A stretch of 64,000 nucleotides of DNA from Thiolinea disciformis DSM 14473 (GTDB lineage Bacteria; Pseudomonadota; Gammaproteobacteria; Thiotrichales; Thiotrichaceae), in NCBI RefSeq assembly GCF_000371925.1, contig NZ_AQVE01000003.1, forward strand, positions 174,218 through 238,217. The letters run 5' to 3'. The notes under the pieces are model-generated. The model saw nothing but the letters and a program-made list of their open reading frames with translations, did not search any database and was not told the origin of the DNA. The first letter of the stretch is position 1. Each line of letters opens with the position of its first letter. Positions 20,259 through 27,620 of this stretch are shown in pieces. Position numbers and translations under genes: made by a program.

Positions 20259-20612
20259 ATAGCCGATCTATAAGCCGGGTTCTGTCGAGGACAACCATTC
20301 ATCTAGGACAGTTATCACTAACTGCCTCCAGCAACCTACCCGAATGCAGTGCGGGCCACACCAATGCATTCCTATTTGGTCTTGCTCCAGACGGGGTTTA
20401 CCCTGCCACTTTTGTTGCCAAAAGCGCGGTGCGCTCTTACCGCACCATTTCACCCTTACCTAACGGATCGCTTGCGCGAAATCGGATAGGCGGTATATTT
20501 TCTGTGGCACTTTCCGTCGACTTACGCCGCCTAGGCGTTACCTAGCGTCTTGCCCTATGGAGCCCGGACTTTCCTCCCCTTTTTGCAAAGCAGCGGTTGT
20601 CCAATCGGCTGG
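20259..20612 (-). ncRNA. rnpB: RNase P RNA (type A)
   Basis: Catalytic RNA of RNase P, which removes 5' leaders from tRNA precursors. Conserved elements read on the minus strand in order. P1 5' arm is AGCCGAT at 20610-20604. Next come GAGGAAAGTCCGGGCTCC (CR-I/P4 region) and CATAGGGCAAGACGCTAGG. The central part has GTAAGGGTGAAATGGTGCGG and TAAGAGCGCACCGCG, then GAGCAAGACCAAATAGG. Last are GGCCCGCACTGCATTCGGG, CTAGATGAATGG, GACAGAACCCGGCTTATAG and the P1 3' arm ATCGGCT at 20267-20261. A U-rich tract follows. The ends are inferred from P1 pairing and are approximate by a few bases. Confidence 0.97.
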
Positions 20613-20648
20613 AAAGCTTATAGCAAGTGTAGTTGCTGAGTGCAAGTC

Positions 20649-21572
20649 TTATAAACCCTGACGCACCACCCCATTTAAAGCCGACACAAAGGTAATATGA
20701 TTTGGGTGGACAGGTTGTTTAATTAAGATGCCTGGCCGTACCAGCATGGCAGGGATGTGTTTATCCCAATAGGACTTTAAAACCGAGGGCGGCAATTTGG
20801 CAAAATGCACCGGTATATTAATAGAATCCACATCTTCCAAACCATTTTGTTGAATGGCTTTCTTTAGCGTACGTAACTCTGAAATATCCTCCAATCGGCC
20901 AAACAAAGCCAAATCAGCCTCTGCTTTAGGCATCAGATTACTGAAAAAACGTGAATACCCACCCGCATAAGCCACTTCAGGCGCTGCCATCCCCGGAATA
21001 AACACTAAGACCAAGGTTTTATCCTTATCAGCTACAGCATTCAATACTTCAGCTTGATACAGACTGGCGCTAATTAAACCCTGCGGCAAATCTTGAACAC
21101 TATGCAAAAAAATCATCAATTCTACGCTTAGTGCTGGTTTAAGCTTTCCAAGACTCTTCGCCCACTCGATAATGCCCTGTGTTGTTTCTGCTAGCTCCAG
21201 CACAGGTTTATCCGTCACCACATGATGTAGCACAACCACTAATTTTTCATCACTCGTGCCCGCTATAGTAAGCTGTAAGGCATATTGCGTACCATCGGTG
21301 CCACGCTCAATCGGAACGACCTCCCCCACTGGAGACAACTGCTCAACAAAATAATGATTGGCTATTTTCAAACGGGTGGGCGCATCTAACGTTTCATCAG
21401 ACAGTGCCATAATCGCTTTTACACCAGTATTTAATTGATCCCCGCTTAAGGCAATTGGGGCGGGTTTCACCCCCCAAGAAAAAGTAGGTTGTTTAAGCAC
21501 TGCCCAAATTAGCAGCGTCATAATAATTAACGCGATTAATAAATCGGTGACACGACTTACCATCCACTTCAT
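20649..21572 (-). CDS. Membrane-anchored M28-peptidase-like protein, probably inactive
   Basis: 307 residues. One N-terminal TM anchor (LLIALIIMTLLIWAVLK, about 11-27) precedes a periplasmic domain. The layout recalls M28 aminopeptidases: a central strand LVVVLHHVVTD where M28 has the first metal-binding His, a helix ETTQGIIEWAKSLG, a strand SVELMIFLHSVQD, a segment LVLVFIPGMAA, and near the end SYWDKHIPAMLVRPG, which resembles the M28 pattern SDH..F...GIPA..... The expected metal ligands (Asp/Glu in DNASG and EE motifs, His of SDH) are not seen, so a catalytically dead member is likely. The fold call is inference from patterns. It lies on the same strand 37 bases before rnpB and is divergent from 21733. 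Confidence 0.5.
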   Translation of the reverse strand: MKWMVSRVTDLLIALIIMTLLIWAVLKQPTFSWGVKPAPIALSGDQLNTGVKAIMALSDETLDAPTRLKIANHYFVEQLSPVGEVVPIERGTDGTQYALQLTIAGTSDEKLVVVLHHVVTDKPVLELAETTQGIIEWAKSLGKLKPALSVELMIFLHSVQDLPQGLISASLYQAEVLNAVADKDKTLVLVFIPGMAAPEVAYAGGYSRFFSNLMPKAEADLALFGRLEDISELRTLKKAIQQNGLEDVDSINIPVHFAKLPPSVLKSYWDKHIPAMLVRPGILIKQPVHPNHITFVSALNGVVRQGL

Positions 21573-21732
21573 AACGTAATGATCCTAAAATTCTCAAATG
21601 ACACTGATAACACGTTGGGTTTTGTGCGCAAAGCATAGACTATTTCTCTATAAACATGCCATGCACCAAGCAAAATCTCACCAATCGACGCAAAATTGGC
21701 GAGTTGCTATATAGAGCTGATATACTGAAACT

Positions 21733-22698
21733 ATGGATCAAAGTCTATCTATCACCGTTACACTCGAGGGCGGCCTACCCAACCTCTATTTAAGTGTACA
21801 AGACAGCTATTACAGCTCAGCACAAATTTTTAATGTGCCGCTTGAATTCGTCGATATTCCGCTATTAGTCAATAGTGCTCAGCATCCGGGCGATCATTGG
21901 ATGATTACGGCTTCGCCTGATAATATGCGCTTTCAGATTGAATCTGCCGTATTCGTACGGCATCAAGAGGGCAAAATTCATTGGGATTTAGTGTTTGAAC
22001 ATTACGATCCATTTTTAAATATTGAATTAGAAGATGAAATCGACGATGGCTACGAAGAAAACTTGATTAGCTTCAGCTTTGACCCCTTCCAATATGTCAG
22101 TGCTTTATATCAAGCCAGCCTATTATGCCAACAATTGCAACCCGCTACTTTCACCCCCAGCGAGGATCAACCTGAAAATCCACATCCGGTTTATCAATTT
22201 GCGGCTCAAGCGCCACGCTTAAAATTATTGTGGCAACTGTATGGTAAGGCTAATGGCATGGTGGCACAGGGTGAACCGACTAAAAACTATGATCACTTTG
22301 CTCAGGAAGCTGAAACACAGTGGCTGCAAGACTTATTGGATACCTTAGATTCAACACGCCAAGAAAGCATCTTAGAAAATTTGGATGCGTATCTTGAATC
22401 ATTGCCGGAAGAAGAACTCAATAAACTAGAAAATAATGGGAAGCAGCTTGAAGAAATGTTGATCAAGCGCTGGGAAAAATTAGTCGACTCGCTAACTGAA
22501 GAAGAAGCGGATGCGCTAGAAAATGATCAAACCAGATTACGTTTTCCCAATAGTTTGAAGCTACGTCTTATGCGCGAGTTTTTAGAAGGCAATCCTTCTG
22601 TATTATTGGGATCAGGTCGCGATACTGCGCATAAAGACGAGAATGTTGTCGACCTTCAACATTGGAAACGCAATCACCCTACGGATTCATCACGCTAA
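21733..22698 (+). CDS. Acidic protein of unknown function
   Basis: 321 residues, not recognised. There is no signal peptide or TM segment, so it is probably cytoplasmic. The N-terminal about 130 residues look like a beta-rich domain (alternating hydrophobics, SITVTLEGGLPNLYLSV). The middle (about 160-200) is helical. Residues about 205-285 are strongly acidic and helical with repeated Glu runs (LPEEELNKLENNGKQLEE, LTEEEADALEN), and the last 40 are polar. The ATG has only a weak ribosome-binding region. It is read divergently from the M28-like gene and is convergent with the exosortase pair (ends overlap by 4 bases). Long open frame and even codon use support a real gene. Confidence 0.75.
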   Translation: MDQSLSITVTLEGGLPNLYLSVQDSYYSSAQIFNVPLEFVDIPLLVNSAQHPGDHWMITASPDNMRFQIESAVFVRHQEGKIHWDLVFEHYDPFLNIELEDEIDDGYEENLISFSFDPFQYVSALYQASLLCQQLQPATFTPSEDQPENPHPVYQFAAQAPRLKLLWQLYGKANGMVAQGEPTKNYDHFAQEAETQWLQDLLDTLDSTRQESILENLDAYLESLPEEELNKLENNGKQLEEMLIKRWEKLVDSLTEEEADALENDQTRLRFPNSLKLRLMREFLEGNPSVLLGSGRDTAHKDENVVDLQHWKRNHPTDSSR

Positions 22699-23282
22699 CC
22701 ATTGGCAACGATCCTTACAGGCGGCATAAGCTTTTCCAATAGTGAGCGATTCAGCCATCCCCAAATAATGAGTGGCAATACCATCGGTAGAATGAGCGTG
22801 CTGATTTGGTAGAACAAAGCCAAAGCATCTAACCCCCATCCAGAGAAACCATAGCGCTCCTGAAAGGGCAAACCAATTTCAAATGCCAAGGTTTTGACTA
22901 CGCTGCTGAGCATGGCTAACAGTTGGAAGGGTAATAAAGCCAGTAAACCGATTAGCAGCGTTAAACCGTGCTGCCGCGAGGGTGTGGCTAATAACAAAGC
23001 CGCTAATAAAGGAAAGCTATAGCTATAAGCTAAAGGATTCAAATGAAAACCTAGGGAGTCAAGCTGTTGTGCGTCAGCAGCAAAACTTGAAGCAAGCACT
23101 AAGGTATGCCCTTCCAAACCTAACCATTGAATTGCATTCGGTAACACTTGCTTGAGAATGGTTTGGCTTAACCAAGTCAGCGGTGCTAAATGCCAAGGAG
23201 CAGTAAAATACCAAAGCGTAAAACTCAGTGGTAATAGCAAAAGTACCATGATCACAAAATGCTTTAAGGAAAATGCCTTCAT
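22695..23282 (-). CDS. Exosortase H-associated membrane protein
   Basis: 195 residues from the ATG at 23282 (MKAFSLKHFVIMVLLLL). This start overlaps the xrtH stop in an ATGA, and the longer in-frame extension into xrtH is rejected. It has four to five TM segments: one at the N-terminus, two around residues 90-130, one or two in the last 50. The loop after TM1 (WYFTAPWHLAPLTWLSQ) is followed by a long periplasmic-looking segment. Position directly after exosortase H and the topology match the partner protein reported next to XrtH in other proteobacteria; its biochemical role is unknown. The call depends mainly on the neighbour. Confidence 0.7.
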   Translation of the reverse strand: MKAFSLKHFVIMVLLLLPLSFTLWYFTAPWHLAPLTWLSQTILKQVLPNAIQWLGLEGHTLVLASSFAADAQQLDSLGFHLNPLAYSYSFPLLAALLLATPSRQHGLTLLIGLLALLPFQLLAMLSSVVKTLAFEIGLPFQERYGFSGWGLDALALFYQISTLILPMVLPLIIWGWLNRSLLEKLMPPVRIVANG

Positions 23283-23791
23283 AGCGCAACGGCCTGCGAT
23301 TGAGTCGGCGTATTGGGTAAGTGGCGTATCCACACCAAAAACACCACCAAGGCATCCAGCATAATCAAAGCCTGCCACACATACAGGTGCGCCCAATCAA
23401 ATAATTCGCGGCTCCATTGCCCTAGGTAAAATAAGCTAATAATACGCACTAAATTTAGCGCTTGAATTGCCAGCGTCCCCCACCATAAACCTTTGATTTT
23501 ATAAGTCCACGTGGTGGGAAAGGCAATGAGCGCTGCTGCTAATACAATCATGGCTTCGACGCCATTGCAGCCCGGTTCTATCGAAATCGCGAAATCATTT
23601 AAGGTATTGCTAATCACTTTGCCAGAACTTTGCACACTCGAATCAAACGCACTAAGTAACAGGGAACTTAGATGAGCAATAAAGCTTGTCCACGGCAAAA
23701 TAATGGCTTGTTGAATCGGTTGTAGCATTTCTAAGCTGAACAACACTAATTGCAGAACTAAGAACCAGATCAAAAAGCGCAACATAATCAT
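23279..23791 (-). CDS. xrtH: Exosortase H (IPTLxxWG-CTERM type)
   Basis: Membrane transpeptidase-like enzyme that recognises C-terminal sorting signals of exported proteins at the inner membrane. 170 residues, the short length typical of XrtH. The exosortase triad is visible: Cys75 in EPGCNGVEAM, Arg116 in NLVRIISLFYLG and His135 in WAHLYVWQA. About five TM segments are present. XrtH is known to serve proteins ending with IPTLxxWG plus a TM segment and basic tail; no such target is encoded in this window, so substrates must lie elsewhere. The start lacks a clear ribosome binding site, and MLRF two codons in is an alternative. Confidence 0.87.
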   Translation of the reverse strand: MIMLRFLIWFLVLQLVLFSLEMLQPIQQAIILPWTSFIAHLSSLLLSAFDSSVQSSGKVISNTLNDFAISIEPGCNGVEAMIVLAAALIAFPTTWTYKIKGLWWGTLAIQALNLVRIISLFYLGQWSRELFDWAHLYVWQALIMLDALVVFLVWIRHLPNTPTQSQAVAL

Positions 23792-23848
23792 TATTTTTTA
23801 TTGTTTATAAGTTATAAAAATGTAGCACGCTAAAGATTGAATAGCTAG

Positions 23849-25069
23849 TTAGTTTAACTCACAGGCTTTTAGCAATTTTAAGGCTTCATAAGTTGAAACA
23901 GGCCGCAGCTCCAAAGACTTAGCCATCAAACTGTCTAACAAGGGTTGATAGTGCGCGAACACTTCCGGCAGCTTAGGAATGGGATCAAAAATATGCTGCT
24001 GTAAAATCGCGGACAGAGGAAAGCCTTTATAGGGCTTATCGCCTACCAGCATTTCATAAAATAATACGCCTAAAGCATAAAGATCCGACTGGACACTCGC
24101 TGGCTCGCCCACAATACGCTCTGGACTCACATAAAAGGGAGTACAATAAATTTCACTGGCCTGCAAAAATCCAGTTTCAACCAACAACTTACCTTCGATG
24201 CCAAAATCCAATAACACGGTTTGTCCATTGGGACGCACCATAATATTGGAAGATTTCAAATCCAGATGCAGTAAGTCGATATCATGCATGGCACCTAATG
24301 CCTTGGTAATTTGCTCGAACCACGCTAACACTTGTTGAGTACTGGGGCGTGGCTTTTCATTCAGCAAGGTGCGTAAGCTCGTACCCTCAACATACTCCAT
24401 CACTAAATAAACGGCATTCTGATAAACATCTGCATCACGCACCCCCGCCAGACCAACATGATCAAACCAGATCAGCGTGCGCGCACTGGTTAAAAAGCCC
24501 CAAATATCTTCTTTATTAGCGCCTGAGACATCAAATTTAAAGCGCTTAACCGCAGCCTTTTCTCCTTGTGCATTCCTTGCCAAAAACACCAGCGAGTTTT
24601 CACTACTGTGCAATAACTCTTCTAATTGCCAACCCGCTAAACGTAAGGGGTAGTGACGTAAAGTGCGAATCAGCTCCAGTGTAATATTTAATTTCGCGGC
24701 TAAATCCAAAGCAGTTTCATGAATAGACAGGCATAAATCGAAGGCATCATGACAGGTGTGAGCGCTAGAGCTGGGTTGTGTTTGGATCATTGTGGTGACT
24801 GGAAAATAAGCTGCCATTGAGCGCATTTCACTCAGCACAGCTAAGGTCTGATCATTGACGACGCCTTGCTCCAACATGACTAAGTCATAGTTCTGCCACA
24901 CAAAATCATGCCAATTTTGCAGGGAATCAGGGGTGTAATAGTCAAAAACTGCATCAGGAAAGGTATGATAAAGAATAAACTCCAGATTCAGATGGGTTGA
25001 ACTGGATGCATTAATAAACACAATCTTAAAGATCTGCTGGGTTTGTCTCTCCAAAGCTAACTGTTTCAC
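23849..25069 (-). CDS. Ser/Thr protein kinase with N-terminal receiver-like domain
   Basis: 406 residues from a GTG at 25069, chosen because AGGGG lies eight bases upstream; a TTG start further upstream would run across the inverted repeat at 25151. Residues 10-130 (FKIVFINASSS...YDLVMLEQGVVND...VTTMIQTQ) resemble a response-regulator receiver fold without clear phospho-Asp residues. The kinase domain starts about residue 145: Lys175 in AAVKRF, HLDLKSSNIM with catalytic Asp270 (HLD in place of HRD), LLDFG with Asp288, YVSPERI in place of APE, and SDLYALGVLFYEML. All key residues for activity are present. No transmembrane segment or sensor domain follows. It is upstream of xrtH on the same strand, 57 bases apart, so a functional link is possible but unproven. 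Confidence 0.88.
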   Translation of the reverse strand: MKQLALERQTQQIFKIVFINASSSTHLNLEFILYHTFPDAVFDYYTPDSLQNWHDFVWQNYDLVMLEQGVVNDQTLAVLSEMRSMAAYFPVTTMIQTQPSSSAHTCHDAFDLCLSIHETALDLAAKLNITLELIRTLRHYPLRLAGWQLEELLHSSENSLVFLARNAQGEKAAVKRFKFDVSGANKEDIWGFLTSARTLIWFDHVGLAGVRDADVYQNAVYLVMEYVEGTSLRTLLNEKPRPSTQQVLAWFEQITKALGAMHDIDLLHLDLKSSNIMVRPNGQTVLLDFGIEGKLLVETGFLQASEIYCTPFYVSPERIVGEPASVQSDLYALGVLFYEMLVGDKPYKGFPLSAILQQHIFDPIPKLPEVFAHYQPLLDSLMAKSLELRPVSTYEALKLLKACELN

Positions 25070-25150
25070 GGCTATTACCCCTTTTTTTATTACCTTTCTT
25101 GTCAACTCTCGCAAACTAGAGATAACGATTCCTTGCCATATCCCACAGCC

Positions 25151-25171
25151 ACAATTGTAGGATACAATTGT
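25151..25171. promoter_or_regulatory. 9-bp perfect inverted repeat, operator candidate
   Basis: ACAATTGTA and TACAATTGT flank a three-base centre (GGA). The perfect dyad lies between the kinase gene (minus) and rpsF (plus). On the minus strand its edge overlaps a TTGACA hexamer at 25174-25169, so it could be an operator on the kinase promoter, although no -10 sits at the right distance. No T tract follows, so a terminator is unlikely. Confidence 0.5.
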
Positions 25172-25382
25172 CAAGTTTTCTAAAAATCGACAATCTATTT
25201 CAAATTCTTACGCTTTATTGCTTCATGTGAATAAAAGCTAACACCTTTATTTATTCCCCAGCGATTGACAAGTGAGTTGCCCTCCCGCAGAATACCGCGC
25301 CTTTATTGTATCTTGGGGATATTCCCCCTTCCTTGCTTCACTGTCGTCGCGGACAGGAGGCTTTTACCCGTAAGGAGACTAC
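25172..25382 (+). promoter_or_regulatory. rpsF promoter and leader region
   Basis: A TTGACA hexamer at 25265-25270 is a good -35 candidate, but the matching -10 is weak. The leader contains a hairpin with stem CTGTC/GACAG at 25341-25356, which can be extended by pairing of GGAGG (25356-25360) with an upstream CCTTC. The ribosome binding site TAAGGAG at 25371-25377 follows ACCCG. In many bacteria the S6:S18 complex represses this operon by binding a leader RNA; the hairpin is a candidate for that element, but it was not matched to the consensus. Confidence 0.4.
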
Positions 25383-25784
25383 ATGCGACACTATGAAATT
25401 GTGTTCTTGGTTCATCCTGATCAAAGCGAGCAAGTGCCTGCAATGATCGAGCGCTATCGTGCGCTGGTGACCGAAAATGGCGGTTCTATCCATCGTTTAG
25501 AAGATTGGGGTCGCCGTCAACTGGCCTATCCCATCAATAAAATCCACAAAGCACATTATGTTCTAATGAATATTGAGTGCAATGCGGAAACCTTAGCTGA
25601 ATTAGAAAGTATCTTCCGTTTCAATGACGCAATCATTCGTACATTGACTTTAGTGCGTAAAGTGGCGATTACTGAAGCTTCTCCTTTGAATAAGGAAAAC
25701 GAAGGCAAGGCCAAACGTCCTAGTCGTCGTGAAGAATTAGAAGAAGTCGGCGTTGATAATGACGACGATGATATTGAAGACTAA
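25383..25784 (+). CDS. rpsF: 30S ribosomal protein S6
   Basis: Ribosomal protein of the small-subunit platform, binding as a heterodimer with S18. 133 residues. [25 protein letters not shown] is the canonical start; [28 protein letters not shown] and [14 protein letters not shown] follow. After residue 97 there is a long charged tail ending in a run of Asp/Glu (DNDDDDIED), as in many gammaproteobacterial S6 proteins, where RimK can add glutamates. It is the first gene of the rpsF-rpsR-DUF2232-rplI operon. Confidence 0.99.
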   Translation: MRHYEIVFLVHPDQSEQVPAMIERYRALVTENGGSIHRLEDWGRRQLAYPINKIHKAHYVLMNIECNAETLAELESIFRFNDAIIRTLTLVRKVAITEASPLNKENEGKAKRPSRREELEEVGVDNDDDDIED

Positions 25785-25801
25785 TTAATAGGAAGAACGC
25801 T

Positions 25802-26029
25802 ATGTCACGCTATTTTCGCCGTAAAAAATACTGCCGTTTTACCGCTGAAGGTATCACGGAAGTCGATTACAAAGATTTAGAGACCTTGAAAGGTTTCGTT
25901 ACTGAAACTGGCAAAATTGTGCCCAGTCGTATCACGGGAACTCGTGCTAACTACCAACGCCAATTAGCAACTGCTATTAAGCGTGCGCGTTATTTAGCGC
26001 TGATCTCTTATACAGACAAGCATAAGTAA
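25802..26029 (+). CDS. rpsR: 30S ribosomal protein S18
   Basis: Small-subunit platform protein and partner of S6. 75 residues. The start [18 protein letters not shown] and the segment [20 protein letters not shown], then [21 protein letters not shown], are typical of bacterial S18. It begins 17 bases after rpsF with GGAAG upstream. The length equals that in E. coli. Confidence 0.99.
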   Translation: MSRYFRRKKYCRFTAEGITEVDYKDLETLKGFVTETGKIVPSRITGTRANYQRQLATAIKRARYLALISYTDKHK

Positions 26030-26084
26030 TTCAGCTTAGCGCACTGATTTCGGTTAAAGGCAGTATTTAAGTGGCAATGCAATA

Positions 26085-26996
26085 ATGGCTAAATTCATCA
26101 TGACAGGGCCTTGGCACGCGCTAGGTTTTGTTGTTTTGACCACACTTTTGTCTATTGTGGTGCCATTAGTGGGTTTAGTGTTCGGTGTGATGGGCAATGC
26201 GGCCGTTGGTTTAGTGACGCTGCGTTTGGGTTGGCAACAAGGTTTAAAAATAGCGCTCGGTGCGACTGCAATCATAAGCTTATTAATAGCTTCTTTGTAT
26301 AGCGCCTCCATAAACACACCTTTAGTATTGGGTGGTTTATGGCTGACTATTATTATCATTGCTAGTTTGCTGACTCATACCGCTTCATGGCGTCAAGCGC
26401 TGTTTAGTGTGTTTGGCTTAGTCGGTTTGGGTTTGGTTCTGTTTCATGGCTTAGTGCCTGATACCACCAGCTTTTGGAAGCATCTATTCCAACCCATTCT
26501 CCAACTTAAGTCATTACCACAACCCCTTAGCGCCGAACAATGGAATAGTTTACTAGACCAAGCTGCCCCCTATTTAGCAGGTGTGTTTAGCGTAAGCTTA
26601 GCCTTAATCCTAAGCCTATCCCTGATGCTAGCGCGTCAATGGCAAGCACAACTTTATAACCCAGGTGGGTTTAGTCGGGAATTTAGTGAATTACGTTTAG
26701 GCAAACCCGCTGCGTTAGTACTACTCAGCTTAATTGGCCTGACACTTCTAAGTTCAACGCCTGTGCTAATCAATGTGTTGCTCTTAGGTTTACTGCTATT
26801 TAGTTTGCAAGGTATTGCTATGGTGCACGGTAGTATTCGCATTAGCCATTTGCCTAAAACATGGTTATTGGCGCTGTACCTACCGTTTTTGTTTGTACCG
26901 GTGCATATGATCTTGCTACTCGCGGCCTTTGGATTGGTAGATAGTTTTGCGGATTTTCGACATTACCTTGCGCAAAAAAACCAGTTTAAGCCCTAA
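26085..26996 (+). CDS. DUF2232-type polytopic membrane protein
   Basis: 303 residues and about eight TM segments. It lies between rpsR and rplI, where Pseudomonas and many other gammaproteobacteria carry a DUF2232 membrane protein. Features: LSIVVPLVGLVFGVMGNAAVGLVTLRLGWQQGLK at the N-terminus (split TM1-TM2, about 20-55), a helical cytoplasmic or periplasmic loop (about 140-165), and RQWQAQLYNPGGFSREFSELRLGK before the last TM block, a segment typical of DUF2232. Some members have been proposed to resemble ECF-transporter S components; nothing here shows a substrate. Gene order and topology support the family; the function is unknown. Confidence 0.8.
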   Translation: MAKFIMTGPWHALGFVVLTTLLSIVVPLVGLVFGVMGNAAVGLVTLRLGWQQGLKIALGATAIISLLIASLYSASINTPLVLGGLWLTIIIIASLLTHTASWRQALFSVFGLVGLGLVLFHGLVPDTTSFWKHLFQPILQLKSLPQPLSAEQWNSLLDQAAPYLAGVFSVSLALILSLSLMLARQWQAQLYNPGGFSREFSELRLGKPAALVLLSLIGLTLLSSTPVLINVLLLGLLLFSLQGIAMVHGSIRISHLPKTWLLALYLPFLFVPVHMILLLAAFGLVDSFADFRHYLAQKNQFKP

Positions 26997-27061
26997 CCGA
27001 ATCAGAAAACTGTTAAAAAATTTACAGGCGTTAGCCTGAAACACAATTTAAGGTGAGAACG

Positions 27062-27514
27062 ATGGAAGTCATTCTTCTGAAAAAAGTAGAAAACCTCGGA
27101 ACCTTAGGCAATGTTGTCAAGGTAAAAGCAGGTTATGGCCGTAACTACTTGATCCCAACGGGTCGTGCCAAAATGGCCACTAAGGCTAATATTGCGGAAT
27201 TTGAAAAGCGCCGTGCTGAATTAGAAAAAGAAGCACAAGCGATTTTAGCGGCTGCTGAAGCACGCCGTGACCAGTTGAAAGATCTTGTATTAACCGTCAA
27301 AGCTAGAACAGGCGGCGAAGGAAAATTATTCGGCTCTATTTCTAGCATTGAAATCGCTGAGGCAATCAAAGCTACTGGTTTAGAGATCGAACGCCGCGAA
27401 ATTCGTATGCCAAATGGCCCGATTCGTGTATTAGGCGAGCATGAAGTGGCGCTACACCTACATACTGACGTCGATACCATGATTAAAGTGGTTGTTGAAG
27501 CAGAAGAAGGTTAA
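27062..27514 (+). CDS. rplI: 50S ribosomal protein L9
   Basis: Large-subunit protein with two globular domains joined by a long helix. 150 residues from the ATG at 27062 (MEVILLKKVENLGTLGNVVKV). The GTG three codons upstream is rejected because L9 starts with MEVILL or MQVILL. The signature GYGRNYLIPTGRA is complete. The connecting helix is rich in Ala/Glu/Lys (ANIAEFEKRRAELEKEAQA), followed by the C-terminal RNA-binding domain (KLFGSISSIEIAEAI). The gene is closed by a strong terminator at 27538. Confidence 0.99.
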   Translation: MEVILLKKVENLGTLGNVVKVKAGYGRNYLIPTGRAKMATKANIAEFEKRRAELEKEAQAILAAAEARRDQLKDLVLTVKARTGGEGKLFGSISSIEIAEAIKATGLEIERREIRMPNGPIRVLGEHEVALHLHTDVDTMIKVVVEAEEG

Positions 27515-27537
27515 TACCTTTCTCAGCACTTTGTCTT

Positions 27538-27572
27538 ATTTACCGAGCTAATTTAAGCTCGGTAAATTTTAT
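27538..27572 (+). terminator. Rho-independent terminator after rplI
   Basis: Perfect 12-base inverted repeat ATTTACCGAGCT / AGCTCGGTAAAT with a six-base AT loop, followed by TTTTAT, 24 bases after the rplI stop. It separates the ribosomal-protein operon from dnaB. Confidence 0.9.
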
Positions 27573-27620
27573 ATCCTCGGTTGCTCTCTGTAGCACTTAT
27601 CTTCCTGTAAACTGCTCCCT

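Noticed and set aside
20268..20453. Minus-strand 61-codon frame inside the RNase P RNA
   Set aside because: The DNA is explained by conserved rnpB elements; the open frame is incidental.
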